The position numbers were made by a program, and so were the translations under genes. This document shows positions 44,436-54,251 of a stretch of 64,000 nucleotides of DNA, piece after piece. The notes beneath the pieces were generated by a model, which was not told the DNA's origin, did no database searches, and was given only the letters and a program-made list of their open reading frames with translations. The stretch spans positions 17,841 through 81,840 of the forward strand of contig JAMFSK010000126.1 in assembly GCA_026225235.1 (NCBI GenBank), read 5' to 3'. The number at the start of each line of letters is the position of its first letter. The stretch's first letter is position 1. The DNA comes from Burkholderiales bacterium (GTDB lineage Bacteria > Pseudomonadota > Gammaproteobacteria > Burkholderiales > Burkholderiaceae).

Positions 44436-47219
44436 TCACTCGAATTCGAGTTCGACTTCGGGCGGCGGCGGCGGGGGTTCGATGGGCAGCGTGAACCAGA
44501 AGCGGGCACCGGCAACGGTGCCTTCGACCGGCATGCCTTGTCCATCGACCTTCGGACGATTGGCCGCACCGATTGTACCGCCGTGCGCTTCGACAATCGC
44601 CCGGCAGATCGCGAGGCCCAGGCCGATGCCCGGCTTCGCGGATTCTTTTTCGCCACGGGTGAATTTGTCGAAAATCCGGCTTTCGGTACCAGGCAGCAGG
44701 CCCGGCCCCTCGTCGTCGACATGCACACGCAGCACCGGCTTGCCGGCGCCGGTCTCGGCTAGCGCCGCGCCGACGACAAGCGGTGTATTCAGCGGGGTGT
44801 ACTTCGCCGCGTTCTCGAACAGGTTGGCAAACACGCGCTCAATCAGTACCGCATCAATCTGCACCAGCGGGAGGTCGGCCGGCAGGCGCACCGTGACGGG
44901 ATGCGCGGCGAGCGTATGGCGCGCATTGCGCAGCGCGGCCCCGACCACTTCCTCGATCATCGTCCAGTCGCGGTTCAGGCGCACACGGCCGGCCTGCAGC
45001 CGCGCCATATCGAGCAGGTTCGTCACGAGGCCCGTCATGCGCAAAGCCTCGTCGTGGATCGCATCGAGCAGAGGCGCATGGGCCGGATCGAGCCGGTCGC
45101 GCGACTGCGCGAGCACGGAGGCGAAACCGACCAACGCCGTGAGCGGCGTGCGCAAATCGTGCGAAATCGCAGAGAGCAGCGAGTTGCGTAGCCGCTCGGA
45201 CTCCATGTCGACCAGCGCGTCGCGCGCGATATCGACGTAGTGGACGCGTTCGAGCGCGAGCGCGATTTGTGCCGCAAACGCCTCGAGCATGCGCTGCTGT
45301 TCGGGCACGGCGAGCATGCCGAAGTCCTCGCACGCGAGAGCGAGCACGCCGCGGGTCCGCATCGGGGCCTTGAGCGGCAGGTAAAGGGCCTTGCTCGCCG
45401 GCAGCGTGTCTGTGCTGTTGCCGGCGCGTTTCTGCTGGTCGTAGACCCATTGCGCGACATCGAAGTCGATCGCGTCGTTGGGCAGCATGGCGACCGCGCC
45501 CGGGTCGCCGAGCGGCTGCCGCACTTTCTCGTCGGAGTCGGGGAGCAGGATCGCCACGCGAGCGCGAAACAACTCGGAAACGTGTCGCGCGCCAATCTCG
45601 ACGATCTGTTCGGTGGCGAGCGCCGCGGCGAGTTCGCGCGCAATGCCGTACATGGCGCTGCTGCGCCGTTCGCGCAACGACGCCACCCGCACCTGGCGCC
45701 GCAGACTCGAGGTCAGGTGGCTGATCACGAGCGAGGTGATCAGCATGCCGGCGAAGGTCAGCAAGTACTGCGTGTCCGCCACGGAGAAGGACATCTTCGG
45801 CGGCACGAAGAAGAAATCGAAGGCAGCAACGCTCACGAAAGACAGCAGGACGCCGGGGCCGCGCCCCAGCCTGAACGCCGTGAACACCACACCGAGCAGG
45901 TAGAGCATCTCCAGGTTGGTCAGGTCGAAGCGATGTTCGATGAGTTTCGCGAGCACCGTCACGCCAAAGCAGACTGCGAGCGCGCCGACATACTGGCGCG
46001 GGCGCGAGTGGTGCTCGCTGTCGCCGCCGAGCCAGCCGGTCCACCGGCTGCGGCGCAGGCCCGCAGTGTCTTCGCGCAGGGGCTGCACGTCGACACCGAT
46101 ACGGGTCACGTCGAGGTCGTCGGACAGCTTGCCGATGCGTTCGCCGACGGGGCGTCGCCATAAGTGCCAGAAACGTTCGACCTGGGTTGCCCCGACCACC
46201 AGCTTCGAGACATTGCGCAGATGGGCGTAGTCGACCAACGTCAGGGCGGCGTCATCGCCGTCGAGGGTAGCGGTTTCGGCGCCGAGGTCCTGGGCCAGCT
46301 TGAGGGCGCGCAGCGTGCGTTCGCGCAGCGCCTCAGGCAGGCGTTGAAGCCGGGGCGTTTCGACGTAGACTGCGATCCAGTCAGCACGCAAGCTGCCGGC
46401 CAGCCGGGCGGCCGCGCGCACCAGTGCGCTGGACTCCGGGCCCGGACCGACGCAGACCAGCACACGATCGCGGGTCTGCCAGACCCGGTCGATCGAGCGG
46501 TCGGCACGGTATTCGCGCATCTGCGCATCGACGCGATCCGCGGTGCGGCGCAAGGCCAGTTCGCGCAGGGCAATCAGGTTGCCTTTGCGAAAGAAATTCT
46601 GGATCGCGCGTTCGGCCTGTTGAGGCAGATAGACCTTGCCTTCGCGCAGGCGGGTCAGGAGATCGTCGGCAGGGAGGTCGACGAGAGTCACGTCGTCGGC
46701 GAGGTCGAACACGCGATCGGGGACAGTCTCCCAGACGCGGATGCCGGTGATCTGGCCGACGATGTCGTTGAGGCTTTCGAGATGCTGGACATTGACGGTG
46801 GTGAACACGTCGATACCGGCATCGAGCAGTTCCTGCACGTCTTGCCAGCGTTTGGTATGGCGCGCGCCGGCCACATTGGAATGGGCGAGCTCGTCGACCA
46901 GGAGCAACTGGGGCTTGCGTGCGAGGGCGGCGTCGAGATCGAACTCACCGAGGCTGCGCTCTCGATAGTCGAGTTTCTGCAACGGGAGGACTTCGAGGCC
47001 CTCGAGCAACGCTTCGGTCTCGGCCCGTCCATGGGTCTCGACGATGCCGACGACCACATCGGTGTGGTCGTCGCGCAGCCGGCGCGCGGCCTGGAGCATG
47101 GCAAAGGTCTTGCCGACGCCGGCCGATGCGCCGAAAAACACTTTGAGGCGGCCCCTGCGGGCCTTGGCCTCATCGCGCTGAATTTTGTCGAGCAGGAGAT
47201 CGGGATCGGGGCGACTCAT
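44436..47219 (-). CDS. kdpD: Sensor histidine kinase KdpD
   Basis: A 927-residue sensor. An N-terminal KdpD domain with Walker A GASAGVGKT (near residue 30) precedes a USP-like domain, four closely spaced membrane segments (about 430-520), a GAF-like region, and HisKA with SAISHDLRTPLTALVGF. The ATPase domain has VFANLFENAAKYT and GIGLGLAICRAIVE. The C-terminus is Pro/Glu-rich (IEPPPPPPEVELEFE). The start at 47219 (MSRPDPDLLL) is the family start. It phosphorylates KdpE under potassium limitation. A terminator separates it from kdpC. Confidence 0.95.
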   Translation of the reverse strand: MSRPDPDLLLDKIQRDEAKARRGRLKVFFGASAGVGKTFAMLQAARRLRDDHTDVVVGIVETHGRAETEALLEGLEVLPLQKLDYRERSLGEFDLDAALARKPQLLLVDELAHSNVAGARHTKRWQDVQELLDAGIDVFTTVNVQHLESLNDIVGQITGIRVWETVPDRVFDLADDVTLVDLPADDLLTRLREGKVYLPQQAERAIQNFFRKGNLIALRELALRRTADRVDAQMREYRADRSIDRVWQTRDRVLVCVGPGPESSALVRAAARLAGSLRADWIAVYVETPRLQRLPEALRERTLRALKLAQDLGAETATLDGDDAALTLVDYAHLRNVSKLVVGATQVERFWHLWRRPVGERIGKLSDDLDVTRIGVDVQPLREDTAGLRRSRWTGWLGGDSEHHSRPRQYVGALAVCFGVTVLAKLIEHRFDLTNLEMLYLLGVVFTAFRLGRGPGVLLSFVSVAAFDFFFVPPKMSFSVADTQYLLTFAGMLITSLVISHLTSSLRRQVRVASLRERRSSAMYGIARELAAALATEQIVEIGARHVSELFRARVAILLPDSDEKVRQPLGDPGAVAMLPNDAIDFDVAQWVYDQQKRAGNSTDTLPASKALYLPLKAPMRTRGVLALACEDFGMLAVPEQQRMLEAFAAQIALALERVHYVDIARDALVDMESERLRNSLLSAISHDLRTPLTALVGFASVLAQSRDRLDPAHAPLLDAIHDEALRMTGLVTNLLDMARLQAGRVRLNRDWTMIEEVVGAALRNARHTLAAHPVTVRLPADLPLVQIDAVLIERVFANLFENAAKYTPLNTPLVVGAALAETGAGKPVLRVHVDDEGPGLLPGTESRIFDKFTRGEKESAKPGIGLGLAICRAIVEAHGGTIGAANRPKVDGQGMPVEGTVAGARFWFTLPIEPPPPPPEVELEFE

Positions 47220-47241
47220 TGAGACTCGTAGTCGGTAAGGG

Positions 47242-47277
47242 AAAAAAGACGGCGCCGCCTTTTGGGGGGCGCCGTCT
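47242..47277 (-). terminator. Intrinsic terminator between kdpC and kdpD
   Basis: On the minus strand AGACGGCGCC (47277-47268) pairs perfectly with GGCGCCGTCT (47256-47247) and is followed by T residues (47246-47242). The kdpD start lies about 25 bases downstream, so kdpDE needs read-through or its own promoter. Confidence 0.75.
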
Positions 47278-47401
47278 CGGTCAAACGTGTTGCTGCAGCC
47301 TTGTAGTACTGCCCTGTAGCGCTGCGAAGGCCCGGCCGAGGTCACCCCCCTTCAGGCCGGGCAGCTTCGTTGCGTCGTGAGTGACTCAACGATGGAGTGG
47401 C

Positions 47402-47977
47402 TTAGTGATGCAGGCCGTCCAGCGCCAGGTTCAGCTTCAGCACGTTCACTTGCGGCTCACCCAGTATGCCGAATTGGCGGCCGTCCGTGAACTCGGTCAC
47501 GAGATTGCGCACGACATCGGGCTGGACATTGCGAGCCTTGGCGACGCGGGCAACCTGGAACTCGGCGGCTTCGGGTGTGATGGCCGGATCGAGGCCACTG
47601 CCTGAAGCGGTCGCGAGGTCGACGGGCACGCTGGCCTTGTTGTCCGGGTCGACCGCCTTGAGGGCGGCGATACGGCCTTTGACGTTGTCGAACAGCGCGG
47701 AGTTCGTCGGGCCCAGGTTGGAGGCTGAACTCCCGGTCGGGTTGTACGGCATCGGCGAGGTGGCGGACAGACGACCCCAGAAATACTGGGGTGCGTCGAA
47801 CTGTTGTCCGATCAACTCCGAACCGACGACTTTACCGTCTTGTTCAATCAGGCTACCAGCAGCCTGATGGGGAAACACCGCCTGGGCGATGCCGGTGACC
47901 ACCAGGGGGTAGGCCACGCCGCAAAGCGCCATCATGACGATGAACAGCACGAACATGGGGCGCACGATGGATTTCAT
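47402..47977 (-). CDS. kdpC: Potassium-transporting ATPase subunit C
   Basis: A 191-residue single-span protein. The N-terminal membrane segment (residues about 8-30) is followed by a periplasmic domain with family motifs [23 protein letters not shown] (seen as [20 protein letters not shown]) and [20 protein letters not shown]. It assists potassium-dependent ATP binding in the Kdp complex. AAGGA lies upstream of the start. It is encoded 21 bases downstream of kdpB. Confidence 0.95.
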   Translation of the reverse strand: MKSIVRPMFVLFIVMMALCGVAYPLVVTGIAQAVFPHQAAGSLIEQDGKVVGSELIGQQFDAPQYFWGRLSATSPMPYNPTGSSASNLGPTNSALFDNVKGRIAALKAVDPDNKASVPVDLATASGSGLDPAITPEAAEFQVARVAKARNVQPDVVRNLVTEFTDGRQFGILGEPQVNVLKLNLALDGLHH

Positions 47978-47998
47978 GATGATGTCCTTGTGATGTCC

Positions 47999-50167
47999 TT
48001 AAACCCAGCCAGCGGCAGCGAGGATCATGTCGATCGCCTTGATGCCGATGAAGGGAACGATGATGCCGCCGAGGCCGTAGACCAGCAGGTTGCGGCGCAG
48101 CAGCGTGGCTGCACCCAGAGGCCGGTACTTGATGCCCTTGAGGGCAAGCGGGATCAGGGCGATGATCACCAGTGCGTTGAAGATGACGGCCGACAGGATC
48201 GCGGACGACGGCGTCGCAAGGTGCATGATGTCGAGCGCACGCAGTTGCGGGTAGGTCGTGGCGAACGCAGCCGGAATGATCGCGAAGTACTTGGCCACGT
48301 CGTTCGCAATGGAGAACGTCGTCAGTGACCCGCGCGTCATCAGCATCTGCTTGCCGATCTCGACAATCTCGATGAGCTTCGTCGGATTGGAGTCAAGGTC
48401 AACCATGTTGCCGGCCTCCTTGGCAGCCTGGGTGCCGGTGTTCATGGCAACCGCCACGTCGGCCTGCGCAAGAGCGGGCGCGTCGTTGGTGCCGTCACCG
48501 GTCATCGCGACGAGCATGCCCTTGGCCTGATACTCACGAATGATCGCGAGCTTGGCTTCCGGTGTGGCTTCGGCGAGGAAGTCGTCGACGCCCGCTTCGG
48601 CAGCGATCGCTGCTGCGGTCAGCCGGTTATCGCCGGTCACCATGATCGTCTTGATGCCCATCTTGCGCAGTTCGGCGAAGCGCTCCTTGATGCCGCCCTT
48701 GACGATGTCCTTGAGCTCGATCACGCCGAGTACGCGTGCCGCGCCAAGGGCCATCTCGGAGACGACCAGCGGGGTGCTGCCGCGCCGGGCGATGTCATCG
48801 ACCTGAGCCTGCACGCTGGCCGGGAACTGGCCGCCGTGCGCTTCGACCGACTTGCGGATGGCGTCGGAGGCGCCCTTGCGGATCTGACGATCCTGAAGGT
48901 CGACACCGCTCATGCGGGTTTGTGCGGTGAACGGCACAAACGTCGCGGCCAGGGCCTGCATATCACGTTCGCGCAAATTGAAGCGATGCTTCGCGAGTAC
49001 GACGATGCTGCGGCCTTCCGGCGTTTCGTCCGCCAGCGACGACAGTTGCGCGGCGTCAGCAAGCTCTTGTTCGCTCACGCCAGCGGCGGGCACGAACAGC
49101 GAAGCCTGGCGATTGCCAAGCGTGATGGTGCCCGTCTTGTCGAGCAGGAGCACGTCGACGTCACCAGCCGCTTCGACCGCGCGACCCGAAGTGGCGATCA
49201 CGTTGGCCTGCATCATGCGGCTCATACCGGCCACACCGATCGCCGACAGCAAGGCGCCGATAGTGGTCGGGATCAGGCAGACCAGCAACGCGACCAGTGC
49301 GGTGATGGTCACGACGTGACCGGCTTTGACCGCTTCGACGCTGAACATCGAGAACGGCAGCAGCGTGGCCGTTGCCAGCAGCAACACGACGGTCAGGGCC
49401 ACCAGCAAGATGGTCAGCGCGACTTCGTTCGGTGTGCGGCGGCGTTTGGCGCCTTCCACCATGGCGATCATGCGGTCGAGGAAGGCTTCACCGGGGTTGA
49501 CGGTGACGCGCACCACGATCCAGTCCGATAGCAACCGGGTACCGCCCGTCACCGCGGTGAAGTCGCCGCCGGACTCGCGAATCACGGGTGCCGACTCGCC
49601 GGTAATGGCGGACTCGTCGACCGAGGCCACCCCTTCAATGACTTCACCGTCAGCCGGAATCGCATCGCCGGCTTCGATCAGCACGATATCGCCCTTGCGC
49701 AGGTCAGAGGCGGTCATGACACGAACGCCCGAGTTGCGATCGGCCTTTTCGAGCTTCTTGGCCATCACATCGCGCTTGGCACTGCGCAACGCGGCGGCCT
49801 GGGCCTTCGAACGGCCCTCGGCCAGCGCTTCGGCGAAATTCGCAAACAGCACCGTGAACCACAGCCACAGCGTGATCGCCAGGATGAAGCCCGACGGCGC
49901 TTCAGCGTCGCCGGTCAGCGCGGCGACCCACAGGATGGTGGTCAGGATGCTGCCGACGTACACGCAAAACATCACCGGATTGCGGAACTGCGTACGCGGC
50001 GACAGCTTCTTGAACGAGTCGATGATCGCCGGCTTTACCAGCGCCGGATCGAACATCGAACGCGCGCCAGAGCGGCCACTAGGATCTTTCTTGTGTTCAG
50101 GACTCGGGGTCGGCGACGGGGGCGTCGCACGAACATGGTCTGAACGAATGCGGGAATTGGGAGCCAT
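47999..50167 (-). CDS. kdpB: Potassium-transporting P-type ATPase subunit B
   Basis: A 722-residue P-type ATPase, the energy-coupling subunit of Kdp. The phosphorylation motif is LLDKTGTIT, the actuator-domain motif is AITGESAPV and the hinge is [12 protein letters not shown]. The N-terminal 35 residues are a variable Pro/Ser-rich extension before [11 protein letters not shown], compared with E. coli KdpB. AAAGGA precedes the start. It lies 13 bases downstream of kdpA. Confidence 0.96.
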   Translation of the reverse strand: MAPNSRIRSDHVRATPPSPTPSPEHKKDPSGRSGARSMFDPALVKPAIIDSFKKLSPRTQFRNPVMFCVYVGSILTTILWVAALTGDAEAPSGFILAITLWLWFTVLFANFAEALAEGRSKAQAAALRSAKRDVMAKKLEKADRNSGVRVMTASDLRKGDIVLIEAGDAIPADGEVIEGVASVDESAITGESAPVIRESGGDFTAVTGGTRLLSDWIVVRVTVNPGEAFLDRMIAMVEGAKRRRTPNEVALTILLVALTVVLLLATATLLPFSMFSVEAVKAGHVVTITALVALLVCLIPTTIGALLSAIGVAGMSRMMQANVIATSGRAVEAAGDVDVLLLDKTGTITLGNRQASLFVPAAGVSEQELADAAQLSSLADETPEGRSIVVLAKHRFNLRERDMQALAATFVPFTAQTRMSGVDLQDRQIRKGASDAIRKSVEAHGGQFPASVQAQVDDIARRGSTPLVVSEMALGAARVLGVIELKDIVKGGIKERFAELRKMGIKTIMVTGDNRLTAAAIAAEAGVDDFLAEATPEAKLAIIREYQAKGMLVAMTGDGTNDAPALAQADVAVAMNTGTQAAKEAGNMVDLDSNPTKLIEIVEIGKQMLMTRGSLTTFSIANDVAKYFAIIPAAFATTYPQLRALDIMHLATPSSAILSAVIFNALVIIALIPLALKGIKYRPLGAATLLRRNLLVYGLGGIIVPFIGIKAIDMILAAAGWV

Positions 50168-50180
50168 ATCTGTCCTTTAA

Positions 50181-51986
50181 TCAATGGCCTGCGATCATCT
50201 GCAGATGCTCGGCCACGGGTCCCAGCGCGAGCGCCGGCACATAGGTCAGCGCACCAACGAGCAACACCGTGCCAAGCAGCAACACGACAAACAACGCGCC
50301 ATGGGTCGGCATCGTGCCGGCGCCCGGGGCGATCCGTTTCTTCGCGGCGAGCGCACCGGCAACGGCGAGCATGGCGATCAACGGGCCGAAGCGGCCAAAC
50401 CACATCGCGATCGCGGTCATCCAGTTGTAGAACGGCGTCGCCACAGTCAGGCCGGCAAACGCGCTGCCGTTGTTGTTGGCGGCGGAACTGAACGCGTAGA
50501 GGATTTCCGAGAACCCATGGGTGCCGGGGTTCAGAATGCCGGCGACACCTGCGGGAGCGAGCACGGCAATCGCTGCGCCGACGAGCACGATGAGCGGCGT
50601 GAGCAGCACCACGATCGCGACCATCTTCATCTCATAGGCTTCGATCTCCTTGCCGATGTATTCGGGGGTACGGCCAATCATCAGGCCGGCAACGAATACG
50701 GCGAGCAAGGCGAAGGCGAGCATCGTGTAGAGGCCCGATCCGACACCGCCGAAGATCACTTCGCCGAGTTGCATCAGCAGCATCGGCGTGAGGCCGCCGA
50801 GCGGCGTCAACGAGTCGTGCGCATTGTTGACTGCGCCGCACGAGGCTGAGGTCGTCGCCACCGTGAAGATGCCCGAGGAGACGATGCCGAAGCGCGTTTC
50901 CTTGCCTTCCATATTGCCGCCTGCCTGCGTGGCACTGGCGTTCTGATCGACGCCGAGCGCCGCGACCAGCGGATTGCCGGACTGCTCGGACGAGATCTCC
51001 GCCACACAGGCAACCGCAAAGGCGATCGTCATCGCGGCGAGAACGGCCACGCCCTGGCGACGGTCCCCGACCATCTTGCCGAACATCAGGCACAGTGCGG
51101 CCGGAATCGACAACATAGCGACCATCTGCAAGAAGTTCGTGAACGGTGTCGGATTCTCAAACGGATGGGCGGAGTTCGCATTGAAGAAGCCACCCCCGTT
51201 GGTACCGAGCATCTTGATCGCTTCCTGCGAGGCGACCGGACCCATTGCAAGGGTCTGTGTCTTCGCCGTCAGCGTGTCCATCACAGGGTTACCCTTCGCA
51301 TCCTTGACAGGGTTGCCCTGCGCGTCGACCTTCGGTTGCGTGTACTGGGTGGCCTGCAACGTGGGCACATCCTTGTACGACGAGAAGTTCTGGATCACGC
51401 CTTGCGAGACGAACACAAGCGACAGCACGATCGAGATCGGCACCAGCACGTAAAGTACCGAGCGCGTCATGTCAACCCAGAAGTTGCCGATTGTCTGCAC
51501 GGAGTGACGAGCAAAACCACGTACCAACGCCACCACCACCACAATCCCGGTCGCAGCGGACAGGAAGTTCTGGACGGTGAAGCACAGCATCTGGATCAGG
51601 TAGCTTGCACCGGATTCGCCGGAATAGTCCTGCCAGTTCGTGTTGGTCACGAAGCTGACCGCGTTGTTGAACGCGGCGTCAGGCGTCATGGCGGCGATGC
51701 CCGCTGGGTTCAGCGGCAAGCCAGCCTGCAGGCGCAGCAGCACGTAGATCACCACCGTGCCGAGCACATTGAACGCGATCAGGGCGACCGCGTAGAGTTT
51801 CCAGCTCATCTCCTTGGAGGCATCGACGCCCCCGATCTTGTACAGGCCGCGTTCGGCCCAGCCGAACCAGCGCAGTACCCGCGATGAACCGTCGAACACA
51901 TTGCTCATGTAGCGGCCGAGCGGCACCGCGACAGCGAGCAATACGACGGTATAGAGCACCAGTTGGAGCCAGTCATTCGAAGTCAT
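50181..51986 (-). CDS. kdpA: Potassium-transporting ATPase subunit A
   Basis: A 601-residue channel-like subunit with about ten membrane segments and selectivity-filter-like repeats such as SFVTNTNWQDYSGE and GTNGGGFFNANSAHPFENP. It binds and conducts K+. Its start overlaps the stop of kdpF (ATGA) with AGGAG upstream, so translation is coupled. It is slightly longer than E. coli KdpA because of an insert around residues 215-245 (rich in QGNPVKDAKGNPVMD). Confidence 0.96.
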   Translation of the reverse strand: MTSNDWLQLVLYTVVLLAVAVPLGRYMSNVFDGSSRVLRWFGWAERGLYKIGGVDASKEMSWKLYAVALIAFNVLGTVVIYVLLRLQAGLPLNPAGIAAMTPDAAFNNAVSFVTNTNWQDYSGESGASYLIQMLCFTVQNFLSAATGIVVVVALVRGFARHSVQTIGNFWVDMTRSVLYVLVPISIVLSLVFVSQGVIQNFSSYKDVPTLQATQYTQPKVDAQGNPVKDAKGNPVMDTLTAKTQTLAMGPVASQEAIKMLGTNGGGFFNANSAHPFENPTPFTNFLQMVAMLSIPAALCLMFGKMVGDRRQGVAVLAAMTIAFAVACVAEISSEQSGNPLVAALGVDQNASATQAGGNMEGKETRFGIVSSGIFTVATTSASCGAVNNAHDSLTPLGGLTPMLLMQLGEVIFGGVGSGLYTMLAFALLAVFVAGLMIGRTPEYIGKEIEAYEMKMVAIVVLLTPLIVLVGAAIAVLAPAGVAGILNPGTHGFSEILYAFSSAANNNGSAFAGLTVATPFYNWMTAIAMWFGRFGPLIAMLAVAGALAAKKRIAPGAGTMPTHGALFVVLLLGTVLLVGALTYVPALALGPVAEHLQMIAGH

Positions 51987-52075
51987 TCGAGCTCCTCAGC
52001 GTTGAATAACGCGTAGGCGAGATAAACAATCAGCAATACCGTCGCAGCGGTAGCGAGCCATAGCATCCAGTTCAT
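51983..52075 (-). CDS. kdpF: Potassium-transporting ATPase subunit F (30 residues)
   Basis: A 30-residue single-span peptide beginning MNWMLWLATAATVLLIVYLA, with the family-like ending YALFNAEELE. KdpF stabilises the KdpABC complex (established for E. coli). GGAGG lies about seven bases upstream of the ATG. Its stop overlaps the kdpA start and its start overlaps the stop of the upstream microprotein gene. It is easily missed because of its size. Confidence 0.9.
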   Translation of the reverse strand: MNWMLWLATAATVLLIVYLAYALFNAEELE

Positions 52076-52179
52076 GGCCGACCTCCGACCGCGCGGCGGC
52101 GCAGGACCTCACAGCCCTTGAGCAGGCCGAAGGTCAACGCAGTGAACAGGACGAGTCCACCGACATACAGCACGTCCAT
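52072..52179 (-). CDS. 35-residue membrane microprotein upstream of kdpF
   Basis: A 35-residue peptide with one hydrophobic segment (VLYVGGLVLFTALTFGLL) and a basic tail (KGCEVLRRRAVGGRP). GGAG lies about eight bases upstream of the ATG. Its stop overlaps the kdpF start (ATGA), placing it first in a chain of coupled genes before kdpF and kdpA. I recall similar short ORFs ahead of kdpF in other proteobacteria, but no function. An accessory Kdp subunit or regulator is an inference. Confidence 0.75.
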   Translation of the reverse strand: MDVLYVGGLVLFTALTFGLLKGCEVLRRRAVGGRP

Positions 52180-52253
52180 TTTTGGTCTCCGATGAGCGCA
52201 ATACGAGACCTGGATCGTCCCGCAACGACGGTAAAGACCGGGGCAAAGTTGCT

Positions 52254-52279
52254 GGGGGTGGTGTAAATAATGCGTAAAC
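52254..52279 (-). promoter_or_regulatory. KdpE-box-like operator upstream of the kdp operon
   Basis: On the minus strand GTTTACGCATTATTTACACC, followed by ACCCCC, resembles the KdpE site of E. coli (TTTATAC-N-TTTTTTACACC then C-rich). It lies about 75-100 bases upstream of the first gene of the operon. The match is by eye. Confidence 0.55.
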
Positions 52280-52344
52280 GCCGGCGATGGCTTGCGCCTG
52301 AATACCGCGCTTCGAGTGGGGGAGGTGCAACAGAGGGGGGAATG

Positions 52345-52378
52345 AAAAACGCGGCCGCCGAAGAGGCAGGGGCCGCGT
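52345..52378 (-). terminator. Intrinsic terminator of the TetR gene
   Basis: On the minus strand ACGCGGCC (52378-52371) pairs with GGCCGCGT (52356-52349), with a 14-base loop, followed by a short T run (TTTTTC). It lies about 135 bases after the TetR stop. The rest of 52180-52512 holds the kdp upstream region and no gene I can support. Confidence 0.75.
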
Positions 52379-52512
52379 CATAGTCAAGCTTCGAGCGGGT
52401 TCACGCAAGCATGGCGCGCCGGATACCGGCGAACCGTGCGGTCACCTTCCGGTCTGCCGCAAAGCCACGTCAGGGCGACCCCGCGTGGCGCATTGCCCAA
52501 TGCACCTTCAGC

Positions 52513-53151
52513 TCACGACGCCTTCGTGCGCAAGTAGCAAAGCACCATATCGGTCGAAAGCCTGAGGACTTCCGCGCGCTCTTCGGGCTCGGTGAAGTCC
52601 CGGCCCAGGATCGCCGCCAAGGTGTAGCGATTCGACAAGACGTAGTAGCCGAGCGCTGACAAGGTCACGTAAAAGCGCAGCGGGTCGACATCGTTCCTGA
52701 ATACGCCGGCCTCTGCACCACGCCGCAGGATACGACTCAACATCGACGTCACGGGCGACATCATCTCGTTGATTCGCGACGAGTTCTTGATATAGCGCGC
52801 TTCGTGTAGATTTTCGTTGTTGAGCAGACGCAGCAGATCCTGGTGCTCGAAATAATAATTCCAGATGAAATGCGCGAGTCTTGTGATGGCGTCGACCGGC
52901 TCGAGGCCATCGAGATCGAGCTGCCGCTCGGCATCGGCAAGGCAGGCAAACGCCTGCTCGAGCACGGCCGTGAACAACTGCTCCTTGCTACCGAAGTAGT
53001 AATAGAGCATTCGCTCGTTCGTCAACGCACGGCGCGCGATCTGATCGACGCGCGCACCTGATAACCCGCCATTGGCGAATTCTTCGGCTGCCGCTGACAG
53101 AATGCGGCGCCGGGTCCCCTCTGGATCTCTTTTGATTTTTGGCTCGTTCAT
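52513..53151 (-). CDS. TetR/AcrR-family transcriptional regulator
   Basis: A 212-residue regulator. The HTH (residues about 12-58) contains [20 protein letters not shown] and [19 protein letters not shown]. The C-terminal ligand-binding domain has [20 protein letters not shown], a feature of one TetR subgroup with a C-terminal domain I cannot name with confidence. It is divergent from the rnfB-like gene and has its own terminator. Regulon unknown. Confidence 0.9.
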   Translation of the reverse strand: MNEPKIKRDPEGTRRRILSAAAEEFANGGLSGARVDQIARRALTNERMLYYYFGSKEQLFTAVLEQAFACLADAERQLDLDGLEPVDAITRLAHFIWNYYFEHQDLLRLLNNENLHEARYIKNSSRINEMMSPVTSMLSRILRRGAEAGVFRNDVDPLRFYVTLSALGYYVLSNRYTLAAILGRDFTEPEERAEVLRLSTDMVLCYLRTKAS

Positions 53152-53186
53152 GGTGGCATCCGCGACCAGGGGAGAGGCAATTGATT

Positions 53187-54239
53187 ATGGCATACGGAGC
53201 TGAAAGCCAAGCGAAATCGGCGATAATCCGGAGTCCGTGTTTTCACTCATATCCAGTGCCTGTCACTACCGTCAGTCCCCCACCGTCGCTTGCCGACCGG
53301 ATCGAAGATCTGCTGCCGCAAACCCAGTGCACCAAATGCGGTTACGCAGGCTGCCGGCCTTACGCCGAAGCCATTGCCACTGGGGCGGCGAGCTATGATC
53401 AGTGTCCGCCCGGCGGCGTGGAAGGCGTCACCCGTCTGGCCGCCTTGCTCGGCCGGCCGGCGATCGCCCTCAATGTCGAGCACGGCGTCGAGCGGCCGCG
53501 GCCGCTCGCGCGCATCGACGAGGCGATCTGTATCGGTTGCACGCTATGTATCCAGGCTTGCCCGGTCGACGCGATCGCGGGAGCGGCCAAGCGCATGCAC
53601 ACGGTCATCGAATCGCTATGCACGGGGTGCGACCTCTGCGTGGCGCCCTGCCCGGTCGACTGTATCGAGATGATCCCGGTAACCGGTGAGGCAACGGGCT
53701 GGCAGGCGTGGACCCGGGCGCAGGCGGATGCGGCGCGCGAGCGCCATGATCAGAGACTTGCCCGGCAACAGCGCGAGCGCGAGGCAGCCGAGCATCGCGC
53801 GGCGCTGCGTCTGGCTGCCCACCAGGCGCAAGTCAGCGGACTCGCAGCCAGCGTGATGTCGTCGCCCGAGCCATCGCAGGCAGTGACCCATACGGCATCG
53901 CAAGCCACCCTCGAACCGTCGGGTTCCGGCACGACATCTGACCCGGCTCCTGGCCTGGCAAGCAGGGGGACGGCGGAGCCGGCCGATGAGTTGGCCGACA
54001 AGCCATCGATCGACCCGTCCGCCGTGGCGGCTGACGAGCGCAAGCGTGCCATCATCCAGGCGGCGCTCGAGCGCGCCCGGGCGAAGAAGGCCGAGCTGGC
54101 CGAGCGCGGTCTCGCCCCGAAGAATACCGAGCATGTAAGCGCCGCGGTCCAGGCGCAGATCGACGAAGCCGATGCGCGCCGCAAGCGCCTGGGCATCGAT
54201 GCCGGCCCCGACTCGAATCAAGGCCCGGACCCCACCTGA
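53187..54239 (+). CDS. rnfB: RnfB/RsxB-type iron-sulfur protein, solo
   Basis: A protein of about 350 residues. It has a [4Fe-4S] domain ([19 protein letters not shown] ... QCPPGG) and two ferredoxin motifs ([28 protein letters not shown]). A long charged, Ala/Arg-rich helical tail with low-complexity linkers follows (about residues 190-350). The start is uncertain: ATG 53187 follows GGAGAGG, while GTG 53256, just before [13 protein letters not shown], gives a family-like beginning. The N-terminal membrane anchor of E. coli RnfB is absent. No other rnf genes lie nearby. It precedes nth on the same strand. Confidence 0.85.
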   Translation: MAYGAESQAKSAIIRSPCFHSYPVPVTTVSPPPSLADRIEDLLPQTQCTKCGYAGCRPYAEAIATGAASYDQCPPGGVEGVTRLAALLGRPAIALNVEHGVERPRPLARIDEAICIGCTLCIQACPVDAIAGAAKRMHTVIESLCTGCDLCVAPCPVDCIEMIPVTGEATGWQAWTRAQADAARERHDQRLARQQREREAAEHRAALRLAAHQAQVSGLAASVMSSPEPSQAVTHTASQATLEPSGSGTTSDPAPGLASRGTAEPADELADKPSIDPSAVAADERKRAIIQAALERARAKKAELAERGLAPKNTEHVSAAVQAQIDEADARRKRLGIDAGPDSNQGPDPT

Positions 54240-54251
54240 TCCCTTCACGCC

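Noticed and set aside
52109..52408. Minus-strand frame of 99 codons upstream of kdpF
   Set aside because: It runs through the kdp operator and a terminator, and overlaps the better supported 35-residue microprotein gene.
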